DNA of 43,335 nt from Taibaiella sp. (GCA_021740995.1 JAIOYR010000026.1:1-43335), one strand, 5' to 3'. Counted from the stretch's first letter, positions 27,546-37,077 are shown. The notes: a model not told the origin generated them from the letters alone. Numbers and translations: made by a program.

Positions 27546-28148
27546 TTATTTCACTTCATTGTACTTAATCTTTACAATGATTTCGTTCTCCCTGTTGATA
27601 ACATCCCAGGGTGCGTTGTACCCAAGGTAGTTGAAATTACCTACCACTTCATAGCCTGAATTCTTTAGTAGTTCCTTCAGCTCATTTTCTTTTCTGGCTA
27701 TTTTATCGTCGCTGGCAAATCCACCGAACTTTAGAGCGGCATAATGTCTTTCATCAGAGTAATGCAGTGTTATAGTGGAGTCATTGGGGTGCGGCAGATC
27801 ATTCATATTATAGCCAGATGGTAATACGAAACTCATCTTGTTTGCGGCTGCATCCCTTTCCATATAAACGGGTGCCGTCATTGCTATTTTCTGATCCTCT
27901 TTGTTGCCACCAAATATGTAGCCGGCTAGTCGCCTGAAATTTTGGTTCGCATCCTTTTCATTACCGTTTTTAACGGAAGACACGGATGCCATTATTGCTT
28001 TGGGATAGAAACGGATTTCAAAACCATTTTCACTCTTTACAAGGTCATATTTCTGCCTCTCTACTTTTTTATTTGATGCATACGACATATAGGCGAATAA
28101 AGTGAATAATACGATCGCAATTACAACGATTATGGACATGACTTTCAT
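27546..28148 (-). CDS. SOUL family heme-binding protein
   Basis: A 200-aa protein with an N-terminal membrane anchor (residues 4-22) and a SOUL domain. Hallmarks are the family core FRRLAGYIFGGN, then IAMTAPVYM, followed by MSFVLPSGYN and a C-terminal APWDVINRENEI. SOUL/HEBP proteins bind heme or tetrapyrroles. The anchor places it on the inner or outer membrane facing the periplasm. It is monocistronic, with a near -7 element (TAATTTTA) just upstream on the minus strand. Confidence 0.9.
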   Translation of the reverse strand: MKVMSIIVVIAIVLFTLFAYMSYASNKKVERQKYDLVKSENGFEIRFYPKAIMASVSSVKNGNEKDANQNFRRLAGYIFGGNKEDQKIAMTAPVYMERDAAANKMSFVLPSGYNMNDLPHPNDSTITLHYSDERHYAALKFGGFASDDKIARKENELKELLKNSGYEVVGNFNYLGYNAPWDVINRENEIIVKIKYNEVK

Positions 28149-28440
28149 GGTTTGTACTTTATGTAAAATTACGAACTAATAACCTGCTTCATCATCACAA
28201 TGGACTATAAGCCAATAAAAAAAGTAAGAAGACATTATATATGTGCTTAGTGTAGCGGTAAATTTTTTGACTGATGATTATTCTTTGTGGACAAAATCAA
28301 GGGGTCGACAAGGTTAGTGAGGATAGTTCAAAAGCTCTCCAGCAGAGATACGGAAAGTATTCTCCGTTTCTTTCCATTACTACTAATAATCCCAATAATT
28401 TCTGTAAAGCCAATAGTTCCTTTACAAAAACTGGCTGCCA

Positions 28441-29190
28441 TCATTCTTGTTCTTTGTCCTTCTCCTCCCGTGCCTTCCGCCGCAAGTTAAAGACATATAA
28501 TACAAAGGCCAGGCAGGTGAACATAACGCCTATGCCACGTACCGTATCACTGGTTTTATGATTTTGAGGGAAAAAGACAATGCCAACACCCATTGCAATC
28601 ATTCCGGCAATTGCTACCATAGCCAATACCAGGCCCGTAGTGCCTTCTGCATATGTTTTACGGCGGTGGGGTTGCGCTCCTTTACTTGCCCGAGAGTATT
28701 GTTTGTCGGTGAATAGGGTTGTAATGTGGTCAGCCATCTGCACTATAGCTTCCGTTTTTCCTATGTTTCCTACAGCCGCCCTGAAACGTCGCCCGTCTTT
28801 CAGATAAAGTGTAAAGCGGGCGCCGCTGAAATTGTCAAATTTGTAAGATGCTACATCTTCCGGTACAATATCCATATCTGATGCCTGCACAAAAAACGGA
28901 CTATGCAAGTACCGAATGCGTATTGCGCCCTGCCCTACAGTTACCAGTATCTTTTGTTGTAAATACCGGAACAGGTATATCATTATGCCAGCCATTGTCG
29001 CTACCGCAACAATAAAGGCTACTGCACTGTGTAGCCTTGATCCTATTAACATGGCGAACAGCATTGAAACTGGTGCCGCCAATACAAATATAAAAGCGCT
29101 CCAGTTCGACATGTTCTTTACCTCGTACTCTTTTGTGGTAGCAGATAAAGACTCATTGGCAGCTTGGCTCATAGATGTTTGGCTAGTCAT
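28441..29190 (-). CDS. Membrane protein with a central PH-like domain
   Basis: A 249-aa protein with two membrane helices near the N-terminus (about 31-50 and 56-74), a soluble domain of about 100 residues and two helices near the C-terminus (about 186-207 and 222-235). The middle (GARFTLYLKDGRRFRAAVG) looks like a bacterial PH-like sheet domain, but no motif proves it. The charged tail ends KAREEKDKEQE. The gap 28149-28440 upstream of the SOUL gene shows no gene; this gene ends there. Confidence 0.6.
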   Translation of the reverse strand: MTSQTSMSQAANESLSATTKEYEVKNMSNWSAFIFVLAAPVSMLFAMLIGSRLHSAVAFIVAVATMAGIMIYLFRYLQQKILVTVGQGAIRIRYLHSPFFVQASDMDIVPEDVASYKFDNFSGARFTLYLKDGRRFRAAVGNIGKTEAIVQMADHITTLFTDKQYSRASKGAQPHRRKTYAEGTTGLVLAMVAIAGMIAMGVGIVFFPQNHKTSDTVRGIGVMFTCLAFVLYVFNLRRKAREEKDKEQE

Positions 29191-29409
29191 AAATATCGTT
29201 GAAGTGGAGTTGACTCAATTCCTTTTGTCAACACCAAATTAAATAAAAAGCCCCGGAAGTTGATGAGTAATTACCGAACAATAATCATTCCTGTTTCCGT
29301 TTGCAACACTAAAGCACCAGTGTTTTATTCCTGCAGAAAGTGCTATGTTCTCCATGCCGCACATACCCCAGTTGGTTTGAAACATGCATAACAAAGCACA
29401 CCCGCCCAC

Positions 29410-31782
29410 TCAGCTATACTCCGGCTCCAGCACTGCTATATTGCTCGTTTCTCTGTCCTGGTATTGCACCCTTGCTGTAGTGTTGTTTTTTTCTACTATC
29501 AGGCGCGATATCATATAGCTCAGTGTAGACTCCGCACCTTGATTCAGATTTACATAAGACTCCTCAAGCCCGTCGTAGCAGCCACCAGTGCAGGGGTTGT
29601 ATATTATTTGGTGCAAATGGTTGTTGCCCAGAAACCAGCTAAAAGCGTTTTGTAGCTTGTCTGCATATACTCGCCTGCCAAACACCTGAGTAAATTTGTC
29701 TAAAGCAAGAATGGTATAGGCGATTTCTATAGGTTGCTCTCCACCCTCTGGCAGCAGTTTGTATTCACAATCTCTTGTTAGCCAGCATTTATTAGAGATG
29801 GCTTTCAGCGTATTGCCGCTAAAGGTTCTGGACAAAAGAAAATCAAATGACGACTTCGCTATAGTTTTGTATTCGCTGTTGCCGGTGGCCAGCCATGCAC
29901 ACAGCATTGCTTCGGGCAGCAGACTGTTGCCGTAGGTAAGGTAGCTTTCATACCAGTTCCATTCTGCGCTTGCCTCGTGTTTGTACATCTGCACCATTCT
30001 GTCCGCCAGTAGTTTTATCACCTCAGTGAAGGATGCATCCTCTCTGCTCATATTGTAATAGTGTAGCCCCTTTACTACAAATGCCATAGCACGTGTAGCG
30101 TGTATCCGTTCTATATTCACCACCGCCTTATGAATCATTATGTCTGCTTCCAGCACCATATCGGCAGGCAATACATCTACCAGTGATACCAGATAGCCCA
30201 GTGCCCAGATAGCCCTGCCATTCGAGTCGGCAAGATTTGAATGGTCATTTTGTAAAGTATATTGCAGGGTCACATTTACATAGTTTTTGAAATGCCCGTT
30301 TCGCTGCTGACAGTACTTTATAAAGTTGAGGTAAGTGCCTATGTACGTGATACATTCCTCGTCTTTTGTAAGTTCATAGTGCTGGCACATGGCTATCATG
30401 GCCCGTGCATTATCGTCCAGCGTATACCCCGATTCTATATCCGGCTCATTCAGCTTTGAAAACTGAATCATCCCAAAATCGGTGGTCATTTTCCGAATGT
30501 GGTCAAATTTTATTTCCGGTATACTATAGTTGAGTACTATTGGTACAATGCTGTTTTTTTCAAACAATAGTGCATGTGCTATTGCGGCATTCTCCCACGC
30601 GGTAGATGCCACGCGGTGCAGACCGTTTGATACCATATTCCTGCGCCTTTGCTCGTCACCCATCAGGCTGTTTACTACTTCGGCCAATTGTGTGGGATTG
30701 TTGAAGTCGATGATTATTCCCGTGTCTGCTCCCAGCACTTCGCGCGCATGGGGTATAGGTGTAGATATCACCGGGCAGCCGCAGCTTAGGGCGTATGCAA
30801 ATGTTCCGCTCACTGCCTGATGAGGGTCTTTGGAGGTAAACAGATATATATCAGTAAGCTGCAGATATTCAAGCAATGCAGGTAGCGGCAAAAACTCATT
30901 TATAAACCGCACATTGTCTCCTATTCCCAGCTCGTTTACCTTTGCCAGCAGCATTTCCCGGTAGGCTTCACCATCATGCTTTACTATAGTGGGGTGTGTC
31001 TTGCCTATTATCAGAAAAAGTACTGTTTCATCTTTCTCCACTATGGCTGGTAGTGCATCCAGTGTGGTTTCTATGCTCTTGCCGGCACTTAGCAAACCAA
31101 ACGTGGCAAGCACGTTTCTGCCGCTCATCTGGTACTTTTCTTTCAGCGTGTTTTTGTCGGCATGTGGTACCAGATGGGTTCCATGGGGTATTACAGCAAT
31201 CTTATCCGGTGAAATATCATAGTCTGTAGCCAGTATCTCTGCCGACGAATTCGTCATCACAATGATACATTGTGCAGCCTCCGCTATTTGCGTTACAGAG
31301 CTCAGTAGCAGCTCATTCGGATGGGGCAAAATTGTATGGAAAACCATTATTACCGGCTTGCTTACTGTGTCCAGAAATGCCCTGAATTTCTTTTCGTTAT
31401 TCTTGTATAGCCCGAACTCATGTTGTATCAATACTATTCTGATAGCAGCATCGTTGTTTATGTTTTGAGCTATTTTATCAAATGAGCTGGCATCATCTGT
31501 GTTAAGCGTGTATTTTACATCATCCGGATAGAAAAACTGTTCCGTCTCAGATTCTATGGCACACACAGTAATGCGGAATGCGTTGTTGAATTTGTTATTG
31601 AGCGCTGCTATCAGGTCGCGCGAATAGGTTGCTATACCACATTCTCGGGGTGGATACGTGGTGACGAACAATATTTCGGGCAGCACGTTTCTTGCACGGT
31701 TATTGCTGTCTATGGCGCCGGAAACATTCTTCCATAATCCAGCTTGTCTTCTATTTTTCGAATTCAGTACATTAATATTCAT
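29410..31782 (-). CDS. Glycosyltransferase with C-terminal helical domain
   Basis: A 790-aa protein in two parts. Residues about 35-395 form a GT4-like GT-B domain: FVTTYPPRECGIATYSRDL at the N-terminal glycine loop, IVLIQHEFGLY, FGLLSAGKSIET, VRFINEF and SGTFAYALSCGCPVIST. The usual E-X7-E is not kept in that last block. Residues about 410-770 form an alpha-helical domain (DDNARAMIAMCQ, then SNGRAIWALGYLV) resembling an (alpha/alpha)6 barrel. The gene starts 1 nt after the stop of the GH130 gene (TGATATG), so the two are coupled. It probably builds or extends a mannose- or glucose-containing glycan that the GH130 enzyme also acts on. Confidence 0.85.
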   Translation of the reverse strand: MNINVLNSKNRRQAGLWKNVSGAIDSNNRARNVLPEILFVTTYPPRECGIATYSRDLIAALNNKFNNAFRITVCAIESETEQFFYPDDVKYTLNTDDASSFDKIAQNINNDAAIRIVLIQHEFGLYKNNEKKFRAFLDTVSKPVIMVFHTILPHPNELLLSSVTQIAEAAQCIIVMTNSSAEILATDYDISPDKIAVIPHGTHLVPHADKNTLKEKYQMSGRNVLATFGLLSAGKSIETTLDALPAIVEKDETVLFLIIGKTHPTIVKHDGEAYREMLLAKVNELGIGDNVRFINEFLPLPALLEYLQLTDIYLFTSKDPHQAVSGTFAYALSCGCPVISTPIPHAREVLGADTGIIIDFNNPTQLAEVVNSLMGDEQRRRNMVSNGLHRVASTAWENAAIAHALLFEKNSIVPIVLNYSIPEIKFDHIRKMTTDFGMIQFSKLNEPDIESGYTLDDNARAMIAMCQHYELTKDEECITYIGTYLNFIKYCQQRNGHFKNYVNVTLQYTLQNDHSNLADSNGRAIWALGYLVSLVDVLPADMVLEADIMIHKAVVNIERIHATRAMAFVVKGLHYYNMSREDASFTEVIKLLADRMVQMYKHEASAEWNWYESYLTYGNSLLPEAMLCAWLATGNSEYKTIAKSSFDFLLSRTFSGNTLKAISNKCWLTRDCEYKLLPEGGEQPIEIAYTILALDKFTQVFGRRVYADKLQNAFSWFLGNNHLHQIIYNPCTGGCYDGLEESYVNLNQGAESTLSYMISRLIVEKNNTTARVQYQDRETSNIAVLEPEYS

Positions 31783-31783
31783 A

Positions 31784-32815
31784 TCACAGTCTGTTTATCA
31801 ACAATTCGCTTATCAGTTCCTTCAGGCTTACTGATGCACAGGCTATTTGCTCATCTGCAGCCCCATAATAGATGTAGAGAGTATCGTCATGTACTACTGC
31901 CCCGGTAGGGAAGCATACATTATTCACCTCGCCTGTAACCTCCCATCTTTGGTCGGGCTGAAAAAGTGGATAGGGTAATCTTGCTATTTCTTTAGTGGGG
32001 TCTTCCGGATCCAGCAGTGCGGCACATGCAGAGTAGACGAAGCCATCTATTGTGTCATGCACACCATGGTAAATCAACAGCCACCCCTCATCGGTTTTTA
32101 TTGGCGGGCATCCACCGCCTATATAGCTCACTTCATGGGCATATTTTGCTGTCATCAATATGTGCTCATCAAAGTGGCGGAAGTAGTTGTTCCAGAATTC
32201 GGGTGTGAGCTCAGACAACTCATTTACTGATACAATTTGTATATCCGGTTTTATTCTGTGGATGAAGTATATTTTTCCATTTATTCTGCCCGGAAAAAAT
32301 ACCACATTCTTATCCCACATCAGCACTTTCACTCCGTTTTTCTCACTCAGTCTGCCATTTTCATTGTATCTCAGGTATTTTTCATTCACCTCACACGCAG
32401 GTTTCACCAATTGGCAAAATGCCGCATAACCTATCTGCGGCACTATAATACCTTTTTTCTCAAAATGTATGAGATTTGTTGATGTAGCCAGCGCACCCAA
32501 TGCATTAGTGCCATCGTAAGCCGTATAAGAGAGATAGTACAGATCGTCTATCTGCACTATACGGGGATCTTCTATGCCATGAGATTCGTAAGCAAACTCC
32601 GGAGAAAGAATCGGCGAACTCCCTCGTTCTTGGACCTGCAAAGGACCCTTTAGTTTGCAGTAGCCTATGCTCGAGTAATTGCCTTTGCGCACCGCTCTGT
32701 AAAACAAGTGTATGTATTCGCCGTCATCTATAGCCGCGGGATTCAGTACACCTTCATTCTCAAACCCCAGTTCTGTCTTTACCAATATCACACCCTCTTT
32801 CCTTACTTCCGGCAT
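31784..32815 (-). CDS. GH130 family glycoside phosphorylase/hydrolase
   Basis: A 343-aa five-bladed propeller enzyme. Family marks are NPAAI (25-29), the block HGIEDPRIV with the proposed catalytic acid Asp83, FFPGRINGKIYFIHR (about 173-187), WLLIYHGV and YIYYGAAD near the end. GH130 enzymes phosphorolyse or hydrolyse beta-mannosides such as mannooligosaccharides. There is no signal peptide, so it is cytosolic. Coupling with the following glycosyltransferase gene suggests a shared intracellular or lipid-linked mannan/glucan pathway. Phosphorylase versus hydrolase cannot be decided without the phosphate-site residues aligned. Confidence 0.88.
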   Translation of the reverse strand: MPEVRKEGVILVKTELGFENEGVLNPAAIDDGEYIHLFYRAVRKGNYSSIGYCKLKGPLQVQERGSSPILSPEFAYESHGIEDPRIVQIDDLYYLSYTAYDGTNALGALATSTNLIHFEKKGIIVPQIGYAAFCQLVKPACEVNEKYLRYNENGRLSEKNGVKVLMWDKNVVFFPGRINGKIYFIHRIKPDIQIVSVNELSELTPEFWNNYFRHFDEHILMTAKYAHEVSYIGGGCPPIKTDEGWLLIYHGVHDTIDGFVYSACAALLDPEDPTKEIARLPYPLFQPDQRWEVTGEVNNVCFPTGAVVHDDTLYIYYGAADEQIACASVSLKELISELLINRL

Positions 32816-32965
32816 TATGCTTGTGTATTAAAAAATTCCGGACCGATGAGATTTGCACCACACATCAGCCACGCAATTTCATTAGATGTAAAGTTGATTA
32901 TTTGCCCCATCCTCTTCCTTACACAAAAGCAAATTCTATTTACATACTTATTGCCCTTAACCCTC

Positions 32966-32998
32966 CGTGAAAACACTCATTATACGCAGTGTTTCACG
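32966..32998. other. Inverted repeat in the gap before the next gene
   Basis: CGTGAAAACACT (32966-32977) pairs with AGTGTTTCACG (32988-32998), with one bulged base, around a 10-nt loop. It lies in the 352-bp gap 32816-33167. No T tract follows, so it is not a clear terminator. Nothing else is seen there. Confidence 0.45.
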
Positions 32999-33167
32999 AG
33001 TATACAGGACTATTAGCCAAATTGTTGTTCCTGTCATGGAGAGCCCCACCGAACCATGACATACTGAGAATTAGCTGCCAGCCAAATAGTCGTCCCTTGG
33101 GCTTACACAGAAAACACGCAGAGTTATGGAATTTAATTTTTCCGTACATTTACTGTATAAGTATGCT

Positions 33168-34670
33168 ATGTCCAGAAATTTATTGCTTCTTATACTCTTT
33201 TTACATTCCTTCGCCTGCTCTGCTCAGAATTTTCAATGTCTGCAGCCCGGTGTTAAAAGATACTATGTAAACAATAACGGCTATCTGCGGGGAATAAGAA
33301 TTGATTCCACGAAAGCTTCCGGCGATAGTATTTTTTATTATCCATTTCATACGCCCCGTGGCTCTTACGAAACGATACTTTACACTGATCCTTTAGTGCT
33401 CGACTCAACTGGGGGAAGTTGGTTAGGAGGCAACGTGCTGCAAAAAAACAATGGCACATTTCTCTTTGACAATTTATGGGGCGATTCAGTAGTTATAAAA
33501 TCACTCGCTCACACAGGCGACAACTGGGTTTTTTATACAGATTCCAGCAACATCTATTACATGGCCACAGTTTTAGATGAAGATACAATGACCGTTTTGT
33601 CGTCATCAGACTCTATAAAGACAATATCTGTTTCTGCTTATAACAGTGCTGGTATTGTTACTACGGATCCTTTGAACGGGTTTGAAATTATTCTGAGCAA
33701 AGAACATGGGTTTGTTCAGGTGTTTGACCTGTATACATTTCCCTACCATAAACCCGATTCTGTATATAGGGTAGGTCTTGACTTTTATCTGGACCGGTCG
33801 TTATGTAATATTGAAACCATTACTACCTTGCCTGGCGTAGGCGCGGTGCCTAATGGGTATAACGCAATATTCAAATTGGTGAACTTTATCCCTCCTAATG
33901 ACCAGCAATTACATAATTGGAATATCGGAGATGCCATGCTTATTCGGGAAAGCAGATTAGAAACTGGCGCAGGTTTCCCTCATTGGGTGTATAACTATAT
34001 ACGCGATACGGTTATGAGTAAAACAGTGTTGGCAAACGCTACCGATTATTACCTGAGGGGTATTCAATCTTCATACACGCACTTTCCGGCGTCAGGTACC
34101 GTGTCACACAGTGTGGCGCACACGTTTTCAGATGCAGTATTTACGATATCAGATACTTCTTTTATGCCGGAGGATTGTTATCATTGGAGCGACCGTTATA
34201 CTTTTTATTTTCCTTTTGACAGCAGTTACTGTTTGCCCGGTCCCTCATATTCACAGAAAGCCCGTGTTTTTCAGGTAGGCGGGTTAGGTGTCGGGTATGG
34301 GTCTAAATCGGTATATAAATCCGGTGTAGGTCTTGTTTCATCCTCCTTTGTGGATGGATCCCCTGCGGCCAATGGCATTGATGTATTGTCATCTAATGGT
34401 CGTCGTAATTGCAGTCCTACTCGAATTGCCGATGCTTATTTGGATCAGTCAGACCAAATAAATATTTACCCTAATCCTGCTCTTTCAGAAGTCACTATCG
34501 ATGCCGCTTTTAAGATTTCTAGTATTGCTATTACGAACACTGTGGGGCAAACAGTGTACTACCAGGTATCAGACAACAGGCAGGTACACATAAATCTCGA
34601 AAGCCTGATATCAGGCCTATACTTTGTGAAGATTAATGGTACATCTGTAAAGAAGTTCATCAAAAATTAG
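33168..34670 (+). CDS. T9SS-sorted secreted protein, unknown body
   Basis: A 500-aa protein with a signal peptide (MSRNLLLLILFLHSFACSA) and a type A sorting domain (INIYPNPALSEVTIDAAF, then ITNTVGQTVYY, ending VKKFIKN). The body is beta-rich with many Tyr, Ser and Asp and no recognised catalytic motif; it could be an adhesin-like or scaffold cargo. I start at the ATG at 33168, where the signal peptide begins; the longer frame from 33126 adds a polar lead that would break it. Confidence 0.85.
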   Translation: MSRNLLLLILFLHSFACSAQNFQCLQPGVKRYYVNNNGYLRGIRIDSTKASGDSIFYYPFHTPRGSYETILYTDPLVLDSTGGSWLGGNVLQKNNGTFLFDNLWGDSVVIKSLAHTGDNWVFYTDSSNIYYMATVLDEDTMTVLSSSDSIKTISVSAYNSAGIVTTDPLNGFEIILSKEHGFVQVFDLYTFPYHKPDSVYRVGLDFYLDRSLCNIETITTLPGVGAVPNGYNAIFKLVNFIPPNDQQLHNWNIGDAMLIRESRLETGAGFPHWVYNYIRDTVMSKTVLANATDYYLRGIQSSYTHFPASGTVSHSVAHTFSDAVFTISDTSFMPEDCYHWSDRYTFYFPFDSSYCLPGPSYSQKARVFQVGGLGVGYGSKSVYKSGVGLVSSSFVDGSPAANGIDVLSSNGRRNCSPTRIADAYLDQSDQINIYPNPALSEVTIDAAFKISSIAITNTVGQTVYYQVSDNRQVHINLESLISGLYFVKINGTSVKKFIKN

Positions 34671-34788
34671 CTTCATCTTTTTTAGCCCAGGCACCCACTT
34701 TTCTTAACTGCAAAGAAGTCTGATCGTAATTTTGATGCAGGGAAAAATGTCGCTTATACTATGATAATACATTTATTGCAGGATTATA

Positions 34789-35073
34789 TTTGATGAAAGA
34801 GGCTACGTTGCAGAGCATTTGATGGCGCCTTCTTTATGCCGTAGATGAGGTTGCCGACGCTAATAAACGAAACCTAAAGCTTCATCAAATTGATGTCTTG
34901 AAATAGAAGTTAGCGATAGGCAGAAAGTCCGCGCCATGTAGCTGAATAGAGCTTTAGATATCAGTGTATAGCTATTTTTTTGCCGGCGGAGCCTTTGGCA
35001 AAAAATCGCCTTTTTCTTTTGCTACTTTTCTTTTTGGCGAAGCAAAAAGAAAAGTAGGGTAACACGAGCAGAC
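34789..35073. repeat. 285-bp structured dispersed repeat, copy A
   Basis: It matches copy B (38655-38939) with no indels; the last 99 bp (34966-35064) are identical. Three stem-loops are visible. One is a long arm pair, ATGGCGC...CTTTATGCC (34822-34840) with GGCAGAAAG...GCGCCAT (34919-34937). The second is TTTTTTGCC/GGCAAAAAA (34976-35005). The third is a perfect 15-bp hairpin, CTACTTTTCTTTTTG/CAAAAAGAAAAGTAG (35022-35057). The rest of the gap 34671-35125 shows no gene. Confidence 0.9.
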
Positions 35074-35125
35074 TACAAGGTTCGCTTTGCAATAAATATC
35101 CACCACACATTCATTAATTTACATC

Positions 35126-36175
35126 ATGCACCGCTCGATTCTTACCTTCTTTTTGTTGCTTATACCTTTCACCTCTATTGCTCAGATGTGCTCATTGCAA
35201 TATGTAGATACCAAAACCGATGCCTCGTTTCGTGGGCTGTCTGTGGCTGGCAATGCTGTATGGGTAACCGGCAGCAAAGGCTGCGTTGGTCGATCTATTA
35301 ACGGAGGCAGCGACTGGACATTCCTTCAGGTCCCCGGCTACGAAAAGTGCGATTTCCGCACTATATATGCGCTTGATGCCAACAATGCAGTCATTGCAAA
35401 TGCTGGCAGCCCTGCTTACATACTGCGTACCAGCGATGGTGGAGCCAATTGGCAGCTCGTGTATAAGAATACCGATAGTGCTGCTTTTATAGATGGTGCA
35501 GACTTCTGGAACGATAGGTGCGGTATCATGCACGGCGACCCTATCAATGGTCGTCCACTGCTGCTCTATACACGCAACGGCGGCCGGACCTGGAAGGAAC
35601 GCTGGAAATGGAACAGCCCGAAAATGAATGAAGGTGAAGCCTCGTTTGCCGCAAGCGGCACCAGCATCCGCTGCCTTATGAACTGGACTGTAGTCATAGC
35701 TACGGGCGGCAAAACATCGAAGTTGTTGCTCTCCCGCAACAGAGGGCGGCGATGGCGTACCATACCTACCCCTATGCTGGGTGGTGCTAACAGCACCGGC
35801 ATCTATTCTTTTATGCCCTGGCACTCGGTATGGCACTGGCTCATAGCTGGCGGCGACTACAAGCACGATACGGTGCAGACGGCCAACTTCTTCTATTCTC
35901 CGAATAAAGGAAAGAAATGGCTGGCGCCAGAGCAGACCACACGAGGCTATCGCGAGTGCATTGCTGCTATAAGCGATCACGCCAAGCGCGACCGCGTAAG
36001 AGCAATGTTTGCCGTAGGCCCCACGGGTATAGACATCTCTACCGATGGCGGCATTAACTGGAAACCCCTATCAGACGAAAAAGGCTTTCATGTTATCAAA
36101 CCCAGCAGTGACCATAACGGTATGTTTCTTGCCGGCAGTAATGGCAAACTCGCCATAATGAAGACAAGTCCGTGA
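35126..36175 (+). CDS. YCF48/BNR-repeat exported propeller protein
   Basis: A 349-aa protein with a signal peptide (MHRSILTFFLLLIPFTSIA) and repeated S.DGG..W-type strands: RSINGGSDW, RTSDGGANW, YTRNGGRTW and ISTDGGINW. This is the pattern of YCF48/BNR beta-propellers, often annotated as photosystem-II-stability-like or oxidoreductase proteins in Bacteroidota. No catalytic site is evident, and no sorting domain follows. The last 37 codons have a diverged copy about 900 bp downstream, the mark of a past paralogue. Confidence 0.85.
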   Translation: MHRSILTFFLLLIPFTSIAQMCSLQYVDTKTDASFRGLSVAGNAVWVTGSKGCVGRSINGGSDWTFLQVPGYEKCDFRTIYALDANNAVIANAGSPAYILRTSDGGANWQLVYKNTDSAAFIDGADFWNDRCGIMHGDPINGRPLLLYTRNGGRTWKERWKWNSPKMNEGEASFAASGTSIRCLMNWTVVIATGGKTSKLLLSRNRGRRWRTIPTPMLGGANSTGIYSFMPWHSVWHWLIAGGDYKHDTVQTANFFYSPNKGKKWLAPEQTTRGYRECIAAISDHAKRDRVRAMFAVGPTGIDISTDGGINWKPLSDEKGFHVIKPSSDHNGMFLAGSNGKLAIMKTSP

Positions 36176-36217
36176 GGTGGGTATAGAAAGCTGAATGCCC
36201 AATGTCATTAAATTGAG

Positions 36218-36234
36218 CAAGCCCTGAGGGCTTG
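36218..36234 (+). terminator. Short hairpin after the YCF48-like gene
   Basis: CAAGCCC/GGGCTTG form a 7-bp stem with a 3-nt loop about 40 nt after the stop. There is no strong T run, so termination is only probable. Confidence 0.4.
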
Positions 36235-36328
36235 AATTGAAATAGTCATCAGTGAAACTGGTGGAATTCGGTTTAAAAAAACATGGAAAAGTACAAGTCA
36301 GGTTATCCAGGTTATTTTGTCAACGTTC

Positions 36329-36700
36329 CTAAGGCAGGTAGGAGGTTAGTTGCAGTTCGGTTATTTTGTTGAAACCTTTATCAGCGGTCATTAGCGGAAT
36401 ATCGAGATAAATAGCCGTTGCTGTTGTTATTGCATCCCCCAGTTTTTGGCGGTATTTCTTACGAATAGCAACGTAGGTATCTTTTATTTCTTCGTTTATA
36501 TCTATAATAGTACAGTCTTCCAGAAAGGATTTAATTTGTTTTAGTTCTTTAGTAGTGATGTCGGGATAGCCTATTAACTCCATTTCAGTAATTACGGATA
36601 CATAACCTTCCTTATTCTGAAGAAAAGCGGAGACAGTTTCATCGCCAGCCAGTAAGTATAGAATAATATTTGTGTCCAGAACTATTTTATTCCCATTCAT
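36329..36700 (-). CDS. vapC: VapC-type PIN domain toxin
   Basis: A 123-aa PIN nuclease with the conserved acidic set: LDTNIILYLL (Asp9), a Glu in VITEMELIGYP, and GDAITTATA plus TADKGF near residues 88-110. PIN toxins cut tRNA or rRNA. The ATG lies 14 nt inside the 3' end of the upstream antitoxin gene, the normal VapBC overlap. It ends in the segment bracketed by the two copies of the YCF48 3' end. Confidence 0.9.
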   Translation of the reverse strand: MNGNKIVLDTNIILYLLAGDETVSAFLQNKEGYVSVITEMELIGYPDITTKELKQIKSFLEDCTIIDINEEIKDTYVAIRKKYRQKLGDAITTATAIYLDIPLMTADKGFNKITELQLTSYLP

Positions 36701-36860
36701 CCCTTAGTTTTTTTTGAATAGTCAAAGGGTCTTCTTTTAGCTTCAATACACCACAATATTTTTTTGCATCCAGTTTTTTGCGGGATGGCAACTGTAGCAA
36801 TTCCTTATTTAGTTGGTCTATTTCTTTTTTGCTTGCACCCTTGTTTAATACCAGTACCAT
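36687..36860 (-). CDS. vapB: Antitoxin of the VapBC pair, 57 aa
   Basis: This short frame (57 aa) is easy to miss. The protein starts MVLVLNKGASKKEID and has the Lys-rich middle LPSRKKLDAKKYCGVLKLKED, ending LRDEWE; this layout (helical N-terminus, K..D....G..K..EDP) is usual for small PIN-partner antitoxins of Bacteroidota. It lies upstream of vapC with a 14-nt overlap and has a TAAATTTG box 16-23 nt before its ATG. It probably binds its own promoter and the toxin. Confidence 0.82.
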   Translation of the reverse strand: MVLVLNKGASKKEIDQLNKELLQLPSRKKLDAKKYCGVLKLKEDPLTIQKKLRDEWE

Positions 36861-36875
36861 GCCTAATCTTTAAAA

Positions 36876-36883
36876 CAAATTTA
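36876..36883 (-). promoter_or_regulatory. Promoter -7 element of vapBC (TAAATTTG)
   Basis: It is a full -7 consensus match on the minus strand, 16-23 nt before the vapB ATG. No TTTG box is seen at N19. Confidence 0.55.
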
Positions 36884-36964
36884 CGCCTTTATTTTTTTAC
36901 TTGTATTGCAGCAGTAAGTTTTGAATTTTTGTTCGGTTTAGGATATAGTTAATGAGGGTATGGC

Positions 36965-37077
36965 AGCCCCTTTCGGACGAAAAAGGCTTCCATTTTATCA
37001 AACCCAGCAGTGACCATAACAGTATGTTTCTTGCCGGCAGCAATGGCAAACTCGCTATAATGAAGACAAGTCCGTGA
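36965..37077 (+). pseudogene. Remnant of a YCF48-like gene 3' end
   Basis: The frame reads PLSDEKGFHFIKPSSDHN...MKTSP and then stops, copying the last codons of the YCF48 gene at 36065-36175 (offset exactly 902 bp). Over 111 bp there are 7 differences: 5 silent and 2 changing residues. The coding constraint shows the source was a functional paralogue, later reduced to this tail. Similarity continues about 20 bp past the stop. Confidence 0.88.

Noticed and set aside
28274-28561. Overlapping 95-aa and 67-aa plus-strand frames
   Set aside because: They run into the membrane-protein gene on the opposite strand and have no coding character of their own.
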